A stretch of 56,967 nt of DNA from an uncultured Ruminococcus sp. (GCA_902761375.1 CACWKB010000005.1:1-56967), one strand, 5' to 3'; counted from the stretch's first letter, positions 16,242 through 25,985 are shown. Numbers and translations: made by a program. Notes: a model not told the origin generated them from the letters alone.

Positions 16242-17147
16242 ATGGATAGAACAGATATAATTTGCAACCTTTCGGAGATACTCAACTGCGAGGCTAAGCA
16301 GCGCGAGCCGCTCAGCCGCCACACCACCTTCAAGATCGGCGGAGCCGCCGACGCCTACATATCAGTGACGAGCCTGAGCAAGCTCAGCACGATAGTCAGG
16401 GAGTGCGAGGAATCCGAGATCGACTGGATGGTGATCGGCAACGGCAGCAATCTGCTCGTTTCGGACGAGGGCTATCGCGGAGCGGTGCTCCGACTCGACG
16501 GCGACTTTCGCAGGATATCGCTCGTCGACGACTGCACGGTATACTGCGGAGCGGGCGCAAGCCTCGCCGCGCTGTGCAAATTCGCCCTGAGCAACGGGCT
16601 TTCGGGGCTTGAATTCGCCTGGGGCATCCCCGGAACGGTCGGAGGCGCGGTGTTCATGAACGCCGGAGCCTACGGCGGCGAGATGAAGCAGGTCGTATTC
16701 AGCGTGTCCCACCTCACCCCGGAGGGCGACATCGGGCGCATCGAGAGCGACGGCCTCGAATTCGGCTACCGCACCAGCGTCTACCGCAAAAACGGCTATA
16801 TTATCACAGGCGCGACGGTCAAACTTAAAAAGGCGAATCCCGACGATATCCGCGCCGCGATGGACGATTACTTCGGCAGGCGCAGCTCAAAGCAGCCGCT
16901 GGAGTATCCCTCGGCGGGCAGCGTGTTCAAGCGTCCCGAGGGCGCCTTTGCCGGAGCGCTGATCGAGCAGTGCGGGCTAAAGGGTCACTCCCACGGCGGC
17001 GCTCAGGTCAGCGAAAAGCACGCGGGCTTCATCATCAACACCGGCGGCGCCAGCGCGAACGACGTCAAAGCGCTCGTGCGCGAGATCCAAACCAAGGTTT
17101 ACGACGAAACGGGCTACACGCTCGAATGTGAGCTTATAATTCTTTAA
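16242..17147 (+). CDS. murB: UDP-N-acetylenolpyruvoylglucosamine reductase
   Basis: FAD/NADPH enzyme that makes UDP-MurNAc, the second step of peptidoglycan precursor synthesis. The 301-residue protein has the FAD-binding WMVIGNGSNLLVSDEGYRG, the GIPGTVGGAVFMNAGAYGGE loop, and YPSAGSVFKRPEG with the catalytic Ser of type IIb MurB. I start at ATG 16242, with CGGAG 5 bases upstream; the frame stays open to 16146 but that region is the palindromic element. It is followed by rapZ after 37 bp. Confidence 0.95.
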   Translation: MDRTDIICNLSEILNCEAKQREPLSRHTTFKIGGAADAYISVTSLSKLSTIVRECEESEIDWMVIGNGSNLLVSDEGYRGAVLRLDGDFRRISLVDDCTVYCGAGASLAALCKFALSNGLSGLEFAWGIPGTVGGAVFMNAGAYGGEMKQVVFSVSHLTPEGDIGRIESDGLEFGYRTSVYRKNGYIITGATVKLKKANPDDIRAAMDDYFGRRSSKQPLEYPSAGSVFKRPEGAFAGALIEQCGLKGHSHGGAQVSEKHAGFIINTGGASANDVKALVREIQTKVYDETGYTLECELIIL

Positions 17148-17184
17148 TAGAATATATACGACCGCTTTATTCTTAGGTGATCAT

Positions 17185-18051
17185 ATGGAATTTGTCATTA
17201 TTTCCGGCATGTCGGGCGCGGGCAAGACTTCCGCGCTGCACGTGCTCGAGGATATCGGCTACTACTGCGTGGACAATATCCCCGCGCTGCTGCTCGACAC
17301 GCTGTATACGCTCTGCAAAAGCTCCAGCGACGATACGATGAAGCGCGTCGCGGTGGTCGTGGACGTCCGCGGCAACGTCGATTACCAGCAGATGAACGCC
17401 GAGCTGGAGGTATTCAAGAATACTCACAACGACGCGACGATCCTGTTTTTCGACGCGAAAACCGATGTGATCGTCGTGCGCTACAAGGAGACCCGCCGCA
17501 AGCATCCCCTCGCCGAAAAGCTGAAGGACGGCTCCGTCATCGACGCCGTGGAGTTTGAAAAGGCTCTGCTGATGCCGGTCAAGCGGATCGCCGACTATAC
17601 CGTCGACACCACCTATATGTCAAACAAGCAGCTCAGGGAGCGCGTGCTCTCGATGTTCATGGAGGACACCAGCCAGAGCCTGACGCTCACCTTTATGTCC
17701 TTCGGCTTCAAGTACGGCATCCCCTTTGAGGCGGATCTGGTGCTCGACGTGCGCTGCCTGCCCAACCCCTTCTACATCCCCGAGCTAAAAAATCTCACCG
17801 GGCTCGACATGGAGGTGCGCGACTATGTCCTCAACAGCAGCGACACCCAGGGCTTTATCAGCCGCACGCTCGATCTGCTCGATTTCTCCGTTCCGCTCTA
17901 CCGCAAGGAGGGCAAGAACGAGCTCGTCGTCTGCGTGGGCTGCACGGGAGGCAAGCACCGCAGCGTGACGCTTGCGATCTCGTTTTTCGAGCATTTCGAG
18001 GAAATGGGCTACAAGTGCGCGCTGCGTCACAGGGACGTATTCAATAAATGA
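17185..18051 (+). CDS. rapZ: RapZ/YvcJ nucleotide-binding protein
   Basis: P-loop protein of the RapZ (YvcJ) family. In E. coli RapZ controls decay of the GlmZ small RNA; in Bacillus, YvcJ binds nucleotides and affects competence. Here the 288-residue protein has Walker A GMSGAGKT (8-15), DNIPALLLDTL, and the C-terminal CTGGKHRSV motif. It stands in the conserved rapZ-whiA pair; the YvcK/MgfK gene usually between them is missing. A 6-bp inverted repeat (18052-18057 with 18078-18083) follows its stop. Confidence 0.94.
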   Translation: MEFVIISGMSGAGKTSALHVLEDIGYYCVDNIPALLLDTLYTLCKSSSDDTMKRVAVVVDVRGNVDYQQMNAELEVFKNTHNDATILFFDAKTDVIVVRYKETRRKHPLAEKLKDGSVIDAVEFEKALLMPVKRIADYTVDTTYMSNKQLRERVLSMFMEDTSQSLTLTFMSFGFKYGIPFEADLVLDVRCLPNPFYIPELKNLTGLDMEVRDYVLNSSDTQGFISRTLDLLDFSVPLYRKEGKNELVVCVGCTGGKHRSVTLAISFFEHFEEMGYKCALRHRDVFNK

Positions 18052-18132
18052 CACCTCTAAAGAGCTCACGTTGTTTTGAGGTGCGGAAATATTCAGTGTT
18101 TTTTGTCAAAACGACGAAGTAGGAGGGCGGCT

Positions 18133-19065
18133 GTGTCCTTTTCATCCGAAGTAAAAAAGGAGCTCTGCGCCGTTGAGGTATACGAGCGCGAGCTGCTCCG
18201 CGCGGAGCTGTACGGTATGCTCCTTTTTTCAAAGTGCTTCAAAAGCGATAAAATAGTATTCACCACCGAGAGCCGTTACGCCGCGAAGCGGGTCACGATG
18301 CTGCTCGAAAACCTGTTCATGCCGATCATCGAGAAGCAGAACGTGCTGCGCGCCAAATCGGGCGAAGCGAGGCTTTACCGCATTTCGCTCATCGACAGCG
18401 ACGAATGCGCCCGCGTTTTCTCGGATTTCGGACACGGCAGGGACGAGGTCACGCTGAGGGTCAACCGCGCGAATGTGTTCAGCGAGGAGCTGAGCGCGGC
18501 GTTTGTGCGCGGAGCGTTTCTGAGCTGCGGCTCGGTCTCAGACCCTATGAAGAGCTACCACGCGGAGTTCAGCGTGCCGTTCAAGAACCTTGCCGCCGAT
18601 CTGTGCAAGATACTCGGCGAGGTCACCGAGTGCGAATTCACCCCCAAAACGGTGCTCCGCAGCGGCAGCTATGTGGTGTATTTCAAGGGCAGCGAGCAGA
18701 TCTGCGACCTGCTGACATACATCGGCGCGCCGATACAGGCGATGGATATCATGGGCACCAAGGCGGTCAAGCAGGTGCGCAACAACGTCAACCGCAGGAT
18801 CAACGGCGAGATCGCCAACATTTCCAAGATAGCCGGCGCCTCGGCAAAGCAGCTCGAGGCTATACATATGATCCAAAAGCGCAGAGGGCTCGACACACTG
18901 CCCGAGGATCTGCGCGAGATAGCATATCTCAGACTTGAAAACCCCGAGATGTCGCTGCGCGATCTGGGACAGAATCTCAGCGTTCCGATAAGCCGCAGCG
19001 GAGCAAATCACAGAATGCAGCGTCTGCTTGAATACGCGGACTGCGCGGAGGACTCAAATGGATAA
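18133..19065 (+). CDS. whiA: WhiA sporulation/cell-division regulator
   Basis: DNA-binding protein combining a degenerate LAGLIDADG homing-endonuclease fold with a C-terminal helix-turn-helix; in actinobacteria it drives sporulation septation, in Bacillus it affects division and chromosome segregation. The 310-residue protein opens with SFSSEVKKELC and ends with the HTH region SLRDLGQNLSVPISRSG. I choose GTG 18133, with AGGAGGG at 18121-18127. It overlaps xseB by 8 bases. Confidence 0.94.
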   Translation: MSFSSEVKKELCAVEVYERELLRAELYGMLLFSKCFKSDKIVFTTESRYAAKRVTMLLENLFMPIIEKQNVLRAKSGEARLYRISLIDSDECARVFSDFGHGRDEVTLRVNRANVFSEELSAAFVRGAFLSCGSVSDPMKSYHAEFSVPFKNLAADLCKILGEVTECEFTPKTVLRSGSYVVYFKGSEQICDLLTYIGAPIQAMDIMGTKAVKQVRNNVNRRINGEIANISKIAGASAKQLEAIHMIQKRRGLDTLPEDLREIAYLRLENPEMSLRDLGQNLSVPISRSGANHRMQRLLEYADCAEDSNG

Positions 19066-19288
19066 CACAATGACCTTTGAACAGGCATACGAAACGCTGA
19101 AGCAGGATATCGCAAAGCTTCAGGATCAGCGAACCACGCTTGACGAGAGCATCAAGATCTATGCCGAAACGGGCGAGCTGCTCGTTTTCTGCCTCGATAT
19201 GCTCGACAAAAAGCGCGGCGAGATCATAGATATCAACGAGAAGATAAACCGCATGATGCGCGAGAGGGAGGAGAGAAAGCATGATTGA
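19058..19288 (+). CDS. xseB: Exodeoxyribonuclease VII small subunit
   Basis: Small helical subunit of exonuclease VII, which digests single-stranded DNA from both ends. 76 residues from ATG 19058, with GGAGG at 19047-19051. The signature MTFEQAYETLKQDIAKLQ followed by LDESIKIYAETGELL is typical. It overlaps both whiA and ispA by 8 bases. The large subunit gene xseA, usually directly upstream, is replaced here by whiA and must lie elsewhere. Confidence 0.92.
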   Translation: MDNTMTFEQAYETLKQDIAKLQDQRTTLDESIKIYAETGELLVFCLDMLDKKRGEIIDINEKINRMMREREERKHD

Positions 19289-20153
19289 TCACAACAGCAG
19301 GATAGATTCCGCTCTTTTCGGCTATTTGCCCTCGGGCGACCTGCGCGAGCAGGCGCTCATTGACTCGATGCGCTACAGCCTCGAGGCGGGCGGCAAGCGA
19401 GTGAGACCCCGCCTTGTGCTCGAGTTCTGCGAGCTCTGCGGAGGAGATATAGAAGCCGCGCTGCCCTTTGCCTGCGCGGTCGAGATGATACACACCTACT
19501 CCCTGATACACGACGACCTGCCCTGCATGGACGACGACGACCTGCGCCGCGGCAAGCCCTCAAATCACAGGGTTTTCGGAGAGGACACCGCGCTGCTCGC
19601 CGGAGACGCGCTGCTCACGCTCGCCTTTGAGGTGATCTCGCGCGACGAGACCGCCGAGCTTGCGGGCGACCGAGCCTGCCGCCTCGCCGCAAAGACGCTA
19701 TCTCACTACGCCGGAGCCGTCGGCATGGTCGGCGGACAGGTGATCGACCTTCAGAACGAGGGTCAGCGCGCTCCCATCGAGGTGCTGCGCGAGATGGACT
19801 TCAAAAAGACCGCCAACCTGATAATGGCGGCCTGCGAGCTCGGCTGCATCGCGGCGGGCGCGGATGAGGAAAAGCGCAGGGCGGCGGCTTCCTACGGCGA
19901 GGCTATCGGCATCGCCTTCCAGATCGAGGACGATATCCTCGACGTCACCTCCTCGGATGAGGAGCTGGGCAAGCCCGTCGGCAGCGACGGCGAAAACGAG
20001 AAATCGACCTACGTTTCGCTGCTCGGCGTCGACGAGTGCCGCAGACTTGTGCGCGAGCTCACCGACGACGCCAAAAACGCGCTTTCATCGTTTGAGGGGG
20101 ACACCGCGTCGCTTTCGGATTTTGCGGAAGCGCTTGCGAACCGAAAAAAATAA
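19281..20153 (+). CDS. ispA: Polyprenyl (farnesyl/geranyl) diphosphate synthase
   Basis: Head-to-tail prenyltransferase that condenses isopentenyl diphosphate with allylic diphosphates to make C15 (possibly C10-C20) chains. The 290-residue protein has the first Asp-rich motif LIHDDLPCMDDDDLRRGKPS and the second FQIEDDILD. The xseB-ispA-dxs order is classic. Start ATG 19281 overlaps xseB. Exact chain length cannot be fixed from sequence. Confidence 0.95.
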   Translation: MIDHNSRIDSALFGYLPSGDLREQALIDSMRYSLEAGGKRVRPRLVLEFCELCGGDIEAALPFACAVEMIHTYSLIHDDLPCMDDDDLRRGKPSNHRVFGEDTALLAGDALLTLAFEVISRDETAELAGDRACRLAAKTLSHYAGAVGMVGGQVIDLQNEGQRAPIEVLREMDFKKTANLIMAACELGCIAAGADEEKRRAAASYGEAIGIAFQIEDDILDVTSSDEELGKPVGSDGENEKSTYVSLLGVDECRRLVRELTDDAKNALSSFEGDTASLSDFAEALANRKK

Positions 20154-20170
20154 TTCCTATTAGGAATAAT
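20152..20170. repeat. Short palindrome between ispA and dxs
   Basis: ATTCCTA (20153-20159) and TAGGAAT (20161-20167) flank a single base. It resembles the AT-rich palindromes at 5060 and 51664 in design but differs in the centre. Confidence 0.6.
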
Positions 20171-20184
20171 ACAGGAAATGAACC

Positions 20185-22077
20185 ATGGGTGAATATCAAC
20201 TTTTATCTAAAATCAAATCACCTGAGGACGTCAAGAAGATCAGCGAGGACAACATCCCTCGGCTGTGTACGGAGATACGCGAGAAGCTGGTGGAGGTCGT
20301 CTCGGTAAACGGCGGTCACCTCAGCCCGAACCTCGGAGTCGTCGAGCTGACGGTCGCTCTGCACCGCAGCTTCGATCTGCCCAAGGACAGCATCGTCTGG
20401 GACGTCGGTCACCAGAGCTATACCCACAAGCTGCTGACCGGGCGCTTCGACCGCTTTGACAGCCTGCGCCTCAAGGGAGGCGTTTCGGGCTTTCCGAAGC
20501 GCGAGGAAAGCCCCTACGACGACTTCAACACCGGCCACAGCAGCACCTCGATCTCGGCGGCGTTCGGTATAGCCAACGCCAAGGCGATGAGTGGTGACCA
20601 GAGCTACACCATCGCGGTCATCGGCGACGGCTCGCTGACGGGCGGCCTCGCGTTTGAGGCGCTCAACAACGCGGGCAGCTTTCGCCGCAACTTTATCGTG
20701 GTGCTCAACGACAACAAGATGTCGATCTCGCGCAACGTCGGCGCCATCCCGCGCTATCTGACCACCGTGCGCATCCAGCCGTGGTATATCCGCGTCAAGA
20801 AGGTCACCGAAAAGGCGCTGTCCCGGATACCGCTGCTCGGCAGGCTCATAAAGGGAATGCTCCGCCGCAGCAAATCGAAGATAAAGAATCTGATCTATAA
20901 AAACACGCTTTTTGACTGCTACGGCTTTACATATCTCGGACCGATCGACGGACACAACGTTGAGGAGCTCGAAAACGCCTTTGCGGCGGCAAAGAAGATG
21001 ACGGCGCCGGTGCTGCTCCACGTCGTCACCAAGAAGGGCAAGGGCTATCAGCCCGCCGAGGATAATCCCGGCGAGTTCCACGGTATCGGTCAGTTCGACA
21101 TTGATTCCGGCGAGCCGCTGTCGAGCCACAAGGGCTTTTCGGCGGAGTTCGGCCGCACGATGTGCAGCTTCGCCGAAAGCGACGACAAGCTCTGCGCCAT
21201 AACCGCCGCGATGACCGGAGGCACCGGGCTCACCGATTTCGCCAAGCTGCATAAAAACCGCTTTTTCGACGTGGGCATCGCCGAGGAGCACGCCGTGACC
21301 TTCGGCTGCGGCTTGGCGTCAAAGGGCTATCGACCGGTGTTCTGCGTCTATTCCACCTTTCTCCAGCGCGCCTACGATCAGCTCATCCACGACGCCGCGC
21401 TCGGAGGTCTGCACCTGGTCGTCGCCGTTGACCGCGCCGGCATAGTCGGCAGCGACGGAGAGACCCACCAGGGGCTGTTCGACGTCTCCATGCTCAACTC
21501 CATCCCGAACACCGCCATCTATTCGCCGACCTACTTCGAGGGTCTGCGCAAGGCGCTGGGCGACTGCCTTTATGTTCAGGACGGCTTGGCTGTGGTGCGT
21601 TATCCCCGCGGCGGCGAGCTTTACCGCCCCGAGGACTTCACCGACGAAAACATCGACTACAACATCTACGGCAATCCGAACGCGCGTCACCTTATCGTGA
21701 CCTACGGACGGCTGTTCTCATACGCGGCAAAGGCTAAGAAGCTGCTCAAAAAGAAGGGCATCGACGTGTGCGTGCTCAAGCTCTGCAAGATCAAGCCCAT
21801 CAGCCCCGAGACGGTCGCCATCGCCGCGAGATTTGAGAACGTGTGGTTCTTTGAGGAGGGCATCAAGAACGGCGGCGTGGCGCGCACCTTCTCAGACCTG
21901 CTGACCCACCGCAGTTACAGCGGAAAGTACCACATTAAGGCGATCCACGACAAATTCATAAAGCAGATGAGCGTCAGCGAGGCGCTGCATATGCTGAAGC
22001 TCGACAGCGAGGGCATGGTCGAGGTTATAAAAAAGGACTTATCGCATGAAAAAAAGATTAGACATTCTCGTAACTGA
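20185..22077 (+). CDS. dxs: 1-deoxy-D-xylulose-5-phosphate synthase
   Basis: Thiamine-diphosphate enzyme that joins pyruvate and glyceraldehyde 3-phosphate, the entry step of the MEP isoprenoid pathway and a supply of thiamine/PLP precursors. The 630-residue protein has HQSYTHKLLTGR, the ThDP/Mg site GDGSLTGGLAFEALNNAG (from about 148), the second-domain motif GIAEEHAVTFGCGLA and a C-terminal transketolase domain. It feeds IspA encoded just upstream. The 3' end overlaps tlyA by 32 bases. Confidence 0.98.
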   Translation: MGEYQLLSKIKSPEDVKKISEDNIPRLCTEIREKLVEVVSVNGGHLSPNLGVVELTVALHRSFDLPKDSIVWDVGHQSYTHKLLTGRFDRFDSLRLKGGVSGFPKREESPYDDFNTGHSSTSISAAFGIANAKAMSGDQSYTIAVIGDGSLTGGLAFEALNNAGSFRRNFIVVLNDNKMSISRNVGAIPRYLTTVRIQPWYIRVKKVTEKALSRIPLLGRLIKGMLRRSKSKIKNLIYKNTLFDCYGFTYLGPIDGHNVEELENAFAAAKKMTAPVLLHVVTKKGKGYQPAEDNPGEFHGIGQFDIDSGEPLSSHKGFSAEFGRTMCSFAESDDKLCAITAAMTGGTGLTDFAKLHKNRFFDVGIAEEHAVTFGCGLASKGYRPVFCVYSTFLQRAYDQLIHDAALGGLHLVVAVDRAGIVGSDGETHQGLFDVSMLNSIPNTAIYSPTYFEGLRKALGDCLYVQDGLAVVRYPRGGELYRPEDFTDENIDYNIYGNPNARHLIVTYGRLFSYAAKAKKLLKKKGIDVCVLKLCKIKPISPETVAIAARFENVWFFEEGIKNGGVARTFSDLLTHRSYSGKYHIKAIHDKFIKQMSVSEALHMLKLDSEGMVEVIKKDLSHEKKIRHSRN

Positions 22078-22849
22078 AAAGGGCTTTGCCGAGAGCCGCG
22101 AAAAGGCTAAAGCTATCATAATGGCGGGCTTGGTGTACGTCGATAACCAAAAGGCGGACAAATGCGGCGCGTCTTACGACGAGGACTGCGATATTGAGGT
22201 CCGCGGCAGCGGTCTCAGATACGTCAGCCGCGGCGGTCTGAAGCTCGAGAAGGCGATCAAAAGCTTCAAGCTCGAGCTCGGCGGCAAGACCGCGATGGAT
22301 ATCGGCGCCTCGACGGGAGGCTTCACCGACTGTATGCTCCAAAACGGCGCGGCTAAGGTCTACTCGATCGACGTGGGCTACGGACAGCTCGCGTGGAAGC
22401 TCCGCACCGACCCTCGGGTTGTCAATCTTGAGCGCACCAATATGCGCAATGTGACCCGTGAGCAGGTGCCGGACGAGATCGACTTTTTCTCCGTTGACGT
22501 ATCGTTCATCTCGCTCAGGCTCATACTTCCGGTCGCCCGGGAGCTGACGGCTCCGGGAGGCGAGGCGGTCTGCCTGATCAAGCCGCAGTTTGAGGCGGGA
22601 CGTGAAAAGGTCGGCAAAAAGGGCGTCGTCCGCGACCCCGCCGTTCATATCGAGGTCATCATCAAGGTGATCGGCTATGCGCTTGAAGCCGGCTTCGACG
22701 TGCTCGGGTTAGATTATTCTCCCGTAAAGGGTCCCGAGGGCAACATAGAGTATTTGATCCACCTGCGCAGATCAAGTGATCCGCAGGTGCTCACCGATAT
22801 CACACCGGAAGAGCTTGTCGAGGCAAGCCACGCCGAGCTTGACAAATAG
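22046..22849 (+). CDS. tlyA: TlyA family rRNA 2'-O-methyltransferase
   Basis: SAM-dependent enzyme with an N-terminal S4 RNA-binding domain (about 3-65) and an FtsJ-type methyltransferase domain. In mycobacteria TlyA methylates 16S and 23S rRNA ribose; older annotation calls it hemolysin A. The 267-residue protein has the SAM loop DIGASTGGFTDCML and the catalytic-core KPQFEAGREKVGKKGVV. Overlaps dxs, 9 bp before nadK. Confidence 0.93.
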   Translation: MKKRLDILVTEKGFAESREKAKAIIMAGLVYVDNQKADKCGASYDEDCDIEVRGSGLRYVSRGGLKLEKAIKSFKLELGGKTAMDIGASTGGFTDCMLQNGAAKVYSIDVGYGQLAWKLRTDPRVVNLERTNMRNVTREQVPDEIDFFSVDVSFISLRLILPVARELTAPGGEAVCLIKPQFEAGREKVGKKGVVRDPAVHIEVIIKVIGYALEAGFDVLGLDYSPVKGPEGNIEYLIHLRRSSDPQVLTDITPEELVEASHAELDK

Positions 22850-22858
22850 GTATTTTCC

Positions 22859-23716
22859 ATGAAGATCGCAATTATCGTTAACCTTTCCAAGCCGCGCGCA
22901 ATCTCTACGGCGCGGTTGATCGAGGGGCTGATGCGCGAAAACGGCGCTCAGACCGTGATGCTGTCGACTTGCAGAAGGCTGTATCCCGACCTGCCGATCG
23001 AATATTACAACACAATAGAGGAGCTTTTCGAGCACAGCGACATCGCGGTGACCGTCGGAGGCGACGGCACCATAATCCACGCCGCAAAATACGCCGCGCT
23101 CTCCAACACGCCGATGATCGGCGTGAACGTCGGAAGATTGGGCTTTGCCGCCGACGTCGAGGTCGACGAGATCGACAAGCTGACGCGGCTGCTCAGCGGC
23201 GACTGCTCCTCCGAGCGCAGGATGCTGCTCGAGGTCGAGGTGCAGAAGCCCTGCGGAACCGCGCGCTACCTCGCGGTCAACGACGCTGTGGTCGCTCACG
23301 GTCAGCTCTCGAAGATCGTCGATCTTCAGCTTGCACTCAACGGCGAGCCCATAGCCAAGTACCGCGCCGACGGTCTGCTGTTTTCGACCCCGACGGGCTC
23401 AACGGCTTACTCGCTATCGGCAGGCGGTCCCATTTTAGCGCCCCAGATGGCGTGCATCCTGATGACGCCCGTCTGTCCTCACTCGCTGTTCTCGCGCTCG
23501 GTGCTGTTCGACGGCGACAGCGAGCTTTCGGTAACGGCGACCATCCCTGCCGAGTGCAGCTGTCTTTTGACCGTTGACGGCGAGGAAAACATCGGTATCT
23601 CCGAGGGCGACCGCGTGGTTATCCGCAAATCGCCGCGCACGCTGGAGCTGCTGTCGGTCAAAAACCGAAACTTTTACCGCAAGCTGAACGAAAAGCTCAG
23701 AGAAAGGGAACTGTGA
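22859..23716 (+). CDS. nadK: NAD kinase
   Basis: Phosphorylates NAD to NADP with ATP in the cytoplasm. 285 residues. GGDGT at 67-71 and LAVNDAVVAHG are the two ligand motifs, and TPTGSTAYSLSAGGP is the third family block. Its stop overlaps the argR start by one base, in the dxs-tlyA-nadK-argR-recN order conserved in Firmicutes. Confidence 0.96.
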   Translation: MKIAIIVNLSKPRAISTARLIEGLMRENGAQTVMLSTCRRLYPDLPIEYYNTIEELFEHSDIAVTVGGDGTIIHAAKYAALSNTPMIGVNVGRLGFAADVEVDEIDKLTRLLSGDCSSERRMLLEVEVQKPCGTARYLAVNDAVVAHGQLSKIVDLQLALNGEPIAKYRADGLLFSTPTGSTAYSLSAGGPILAPQMACILMTPVCPHSLFSRSVLFDGDSELSVTATIPAECSCLLTVDGEENIGISEGDRVVIRKSPRTLELLSVKNRNFYRKLNEKLREREL

Positions 23717-24186
23717 TGAAAAGCGACAGACACGCCAAGATCTTGAATATAATCAGGGAACACCCCATCGAGACCCAGGACGAGCTGCTCGAGCTGCTCG
23801 GCAGGCAGGGCTTCAACGTCACTCAGGCGACGGTATCGCGCGATATCAAGGAGCTTCGCCTGGTCAAGACGTTAGGCGGCGACGGCAAGTACCGCTATTC
23901 CGTCAGCGATTCCTCGACCGAGGACATCCGCACCAACTTTGCGCAGATCTTCTCCTCCTCCGTAAAAAGCGTCGACTGCGCGCAGAACCTTGTCGTAGTC
24001 AAGACCCTCAGCGGCATGGCTAACGCGGTCTGCGCGGCTTTGGATTCCACGGCGAAGGATTCCGTCGTCGGGACCATAGCGGGCGACGACACCATCTTCA
24101 TAGCCTGCCGCACCGACGAAAAGGCGCGCGGACTCACGGAAGAGCTGCTTGCGCTCAGAAAGAAATATATAAGTAAACAGGGATGA
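23716..24186 (+). CDS. argR: Arginine repressor ArgR/AhrC
   Basis: Arginine-responsive transcription factor. 156 residues: winged-helix N-terminal domain (ILNIIREHPIETQDELLELL then TQATVSRDIKELRLVK) and a C-terminal hexamerisation/arginine-binding domain with GTIAGDDTIFIACR. ATG 23716 overlaps the nadK stop; the codon before it is GTG 23713. Located before recN, a usual place in Gram-positives. Confidence 0.95.
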   Translation: MKSDRHAKILNIIREHPIETQDELLELLGRQGFNVTQATVSRDIKELRLVKTLGGDGKYRYSVSDSSTEDIRTNFAQIFSSSVKSVDCAQNLVVVKTLSGMANAVCAALDSTAKDSVVGTIAGDDTIFIACRTDEKARGLTEELLALRKKYISKQG

Positions 24187-24190
24187 TTCT

Positions 24191-25849
24191 ATGCTGACCA
24201 CCTTATACATAGAAAACATTGCGGTCATCGAAAAGACCTCGATAGACTTTACGCGCGGACTGAACGTGCTGACGGGCGAGACCGGCGCCGGCAAGAGCAT
24301 AATAATCGACGCCATCAACGCCATCATGGGTCAGCGCACCTCGAAGGAGATCATCAGGACAGGCGAAGCCTCCGCCTTTGTCAGCGCGGTTTTCGAGGAC
24401 GTCAACCCCGATGCGGAGAATAAGCTGCGCGACCTCGGCTTTGAGCCGGAGGACGGCGTGCTGATATTGCAGCGCACCCTCAGCGCTTCCGGCAAAAACA
24501 GCGTGAAGATCAACGGCAGACCTGCCACGGTCTCTATGCTGCGCGAGCTGGCTCCCTCGCTTATCAATATCCACGGTCAGCACGAGAGCTACGAGCTTTT
24601 CTCGCCGGAGACCCACATTGATTACATCGACAGCTACGGAGGCAGCGAAAAGCTGCTTGCCGATTACGCGGAGGAATACCGCAAATATAGAATTCTGCAA
24701 AAGAAATTAAACGAAGCCGACACCGACGACAGCGCCCGTCTGCGCGAGATCGACCTGCTCTCCTTCCAGTCAAAGGAGCTGTTCGACGCGGACGTTCAGA
24801 TAGGCGAGGAGGAGGCTCTTGACAACGAGCGCGAGGCGCTTGTGAATTTTGAGAAGATATTCTCGCTTCTGACAAGGGCTAAGCGCATGCTCGACGGCGA
24901 CGACGGCGACGGAGGCTGCGAGGCGGTCGACATGGCGGCAAACGCCGTCCAAAACGCCGCCGAATTCAACTCCGCATACGAGGAGCTGGGCAGCAGCCTG
25001 ACCGACATCTACTACAATCTGCGCGACTGCTCCGAGAACCTCGGCGACCTGCTCGACGAGCTCGAGGGCGACCCTCAACGGCTCGAGGAGATCGAGGAAC
25101 GGCTTGACTTTCTCAGCCGCCTGAAGCGCAAATACAACTGCTCCTGCGACGAGCTGCCGGAGCTTGCCGAGCAAATGCAGCGCAGGCTCGAGGAGCTCAT
25201 AAACTACGACAAAAACCGCGACGAGCTGATCGCCTCCTGCGAAAAAGCGCGTGCCGCCGCTCAGAAAACTGCCGAGAAGCTCAGGGCTCACCGCAAAAAG
25301 GTCGCTTCCGAATTCGCCGACCGCGTAAAGGCTGAGATGCGCTTCCTCGATATGCCCAATGTGGAGCTTGTGCCGGTGTTCGAGCCGGTCAAGCTCTCCC
25401 CGAAGGGAATAGACAAGGTCGAGCTGCTGATCTCGGCAAACCCGGGCGAGACGCCGCGTCCCGTCGCCAAAATAGCCTCAGGCGGCGAGCTCTCGAGGAT
25501 GATGCTCGCCATCAAGACCGTGCTTGCCGCGACCGATTCGGTCGACACGCTGATCTTCGACGAGGTGGACACCGGAATCTCGGGCTCAGCCGCCGAAAAG
25601 GTCGGCATGAAGCTCAAGGAGGTCTCCGCGCAGTCCCAGGTGCTCTGCGTGACCCATCAGGCGCAGATCGCCGCGCTCGCCGATTCGCACTACCTGATAC
25701 GCAAGCAGGTCGAGTCGGGACGGACCTTCACCGAGGTCTCGCAGCTCGATTACGACGGCAGGGTAGGCGAGCTTGCGCGCATCATCGGAGGCGTGAACAT
25801 CACCGAGGCAGCCCTGTCTCATGCAAGGGATATGCTTAAGAATGGATAA
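24191..25849 (+). CDS. recN: DNA repair protein RecN
   Basis: SMC-like ATPase that acts at double-strand breaks. 552 residues with Walker A GETGAGKS (29-36), two long coiled-coil arms in the middle, ABC signature SGGELSRMMLAIK and Walker B LIFDEVDTGISG. The stop falls in a short AT-rich patch with ATTGATAAT repeated, which ends the argR-recN run. Confidence 0.97.
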   Translation: MLTTLYIENIAVIEKTSIDFTRGLNVLTGETGAGKSIIIDAINAIMGQRTSKEIIRTGEASAFVSAVFEDVNPDAENKLRDLGFEPEDGVLILQRTLSASGKNSVKINGRPATVSMLRELAPSLINIHGQHESYELFSPETHIDYIDSYGGSEKLLADYAEEYRKYRILQKKLNEADTDDSARLREIDLLSFQSKELFDADVQIGEEEALDNEREALVNFEKIFSLLTRAKRMLDGDDGDGGCEAVDMAANAVQNAAEFNSAYEELGSSLTDIYYNLRDCSENLGDLLDELEGDPQRLEEIEERLDFLSRLKRKYNCSCDELPELAEQMQRRLEELINYDKNRDELIASCEKARAAAQKTAEKLRAHRKKVASEFADRVKAEMRFLDMPNVELVPVFEPVKLSPKGIDKVELLISANPGETPRPVAKIASGGELSRMMLAIKTVLAATDSVDTLIFDEVDTGISGSAAEKVGMKLKEVSAQSQVLCVTHQAQIAALADSHYLIRKQVESGRTFTEVSQLDYDGRVGELARIIGGVNITEAALSHARDMLKNG

Positions 25850-25872
25850 TTGATAATGGAAAATTGATAATT
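25844..25872. repeat. Short AT-rich direct repeat after recN
   Basis: The ATTGATAAT unit occurs twice within 25 bases, starting in the last codons of recN. Beyond it the gap to recJ (to 25985) shows only a weak CGGGCA/TGCCCG pair (25878-25883, 25913-25918); I see no convincing promoter. Confidence 0.6.
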
Positions 25873-25985
25873 TCGGTCGGGCAGACAGAATGCATATGTT
25901 TCCGATGCTTTGTGCCCGGTTGAGATTATTTATATTCACCTGATCTCCAATAGTATTTTTACTTCATGAAAGGAAGATTTTCGGT

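Noticed and set aside
20218-21291. Open frame of 357 codons opposite dxs
   Set aside because: Antisense shadow of dxs without a ribosome site or recognisable motif.
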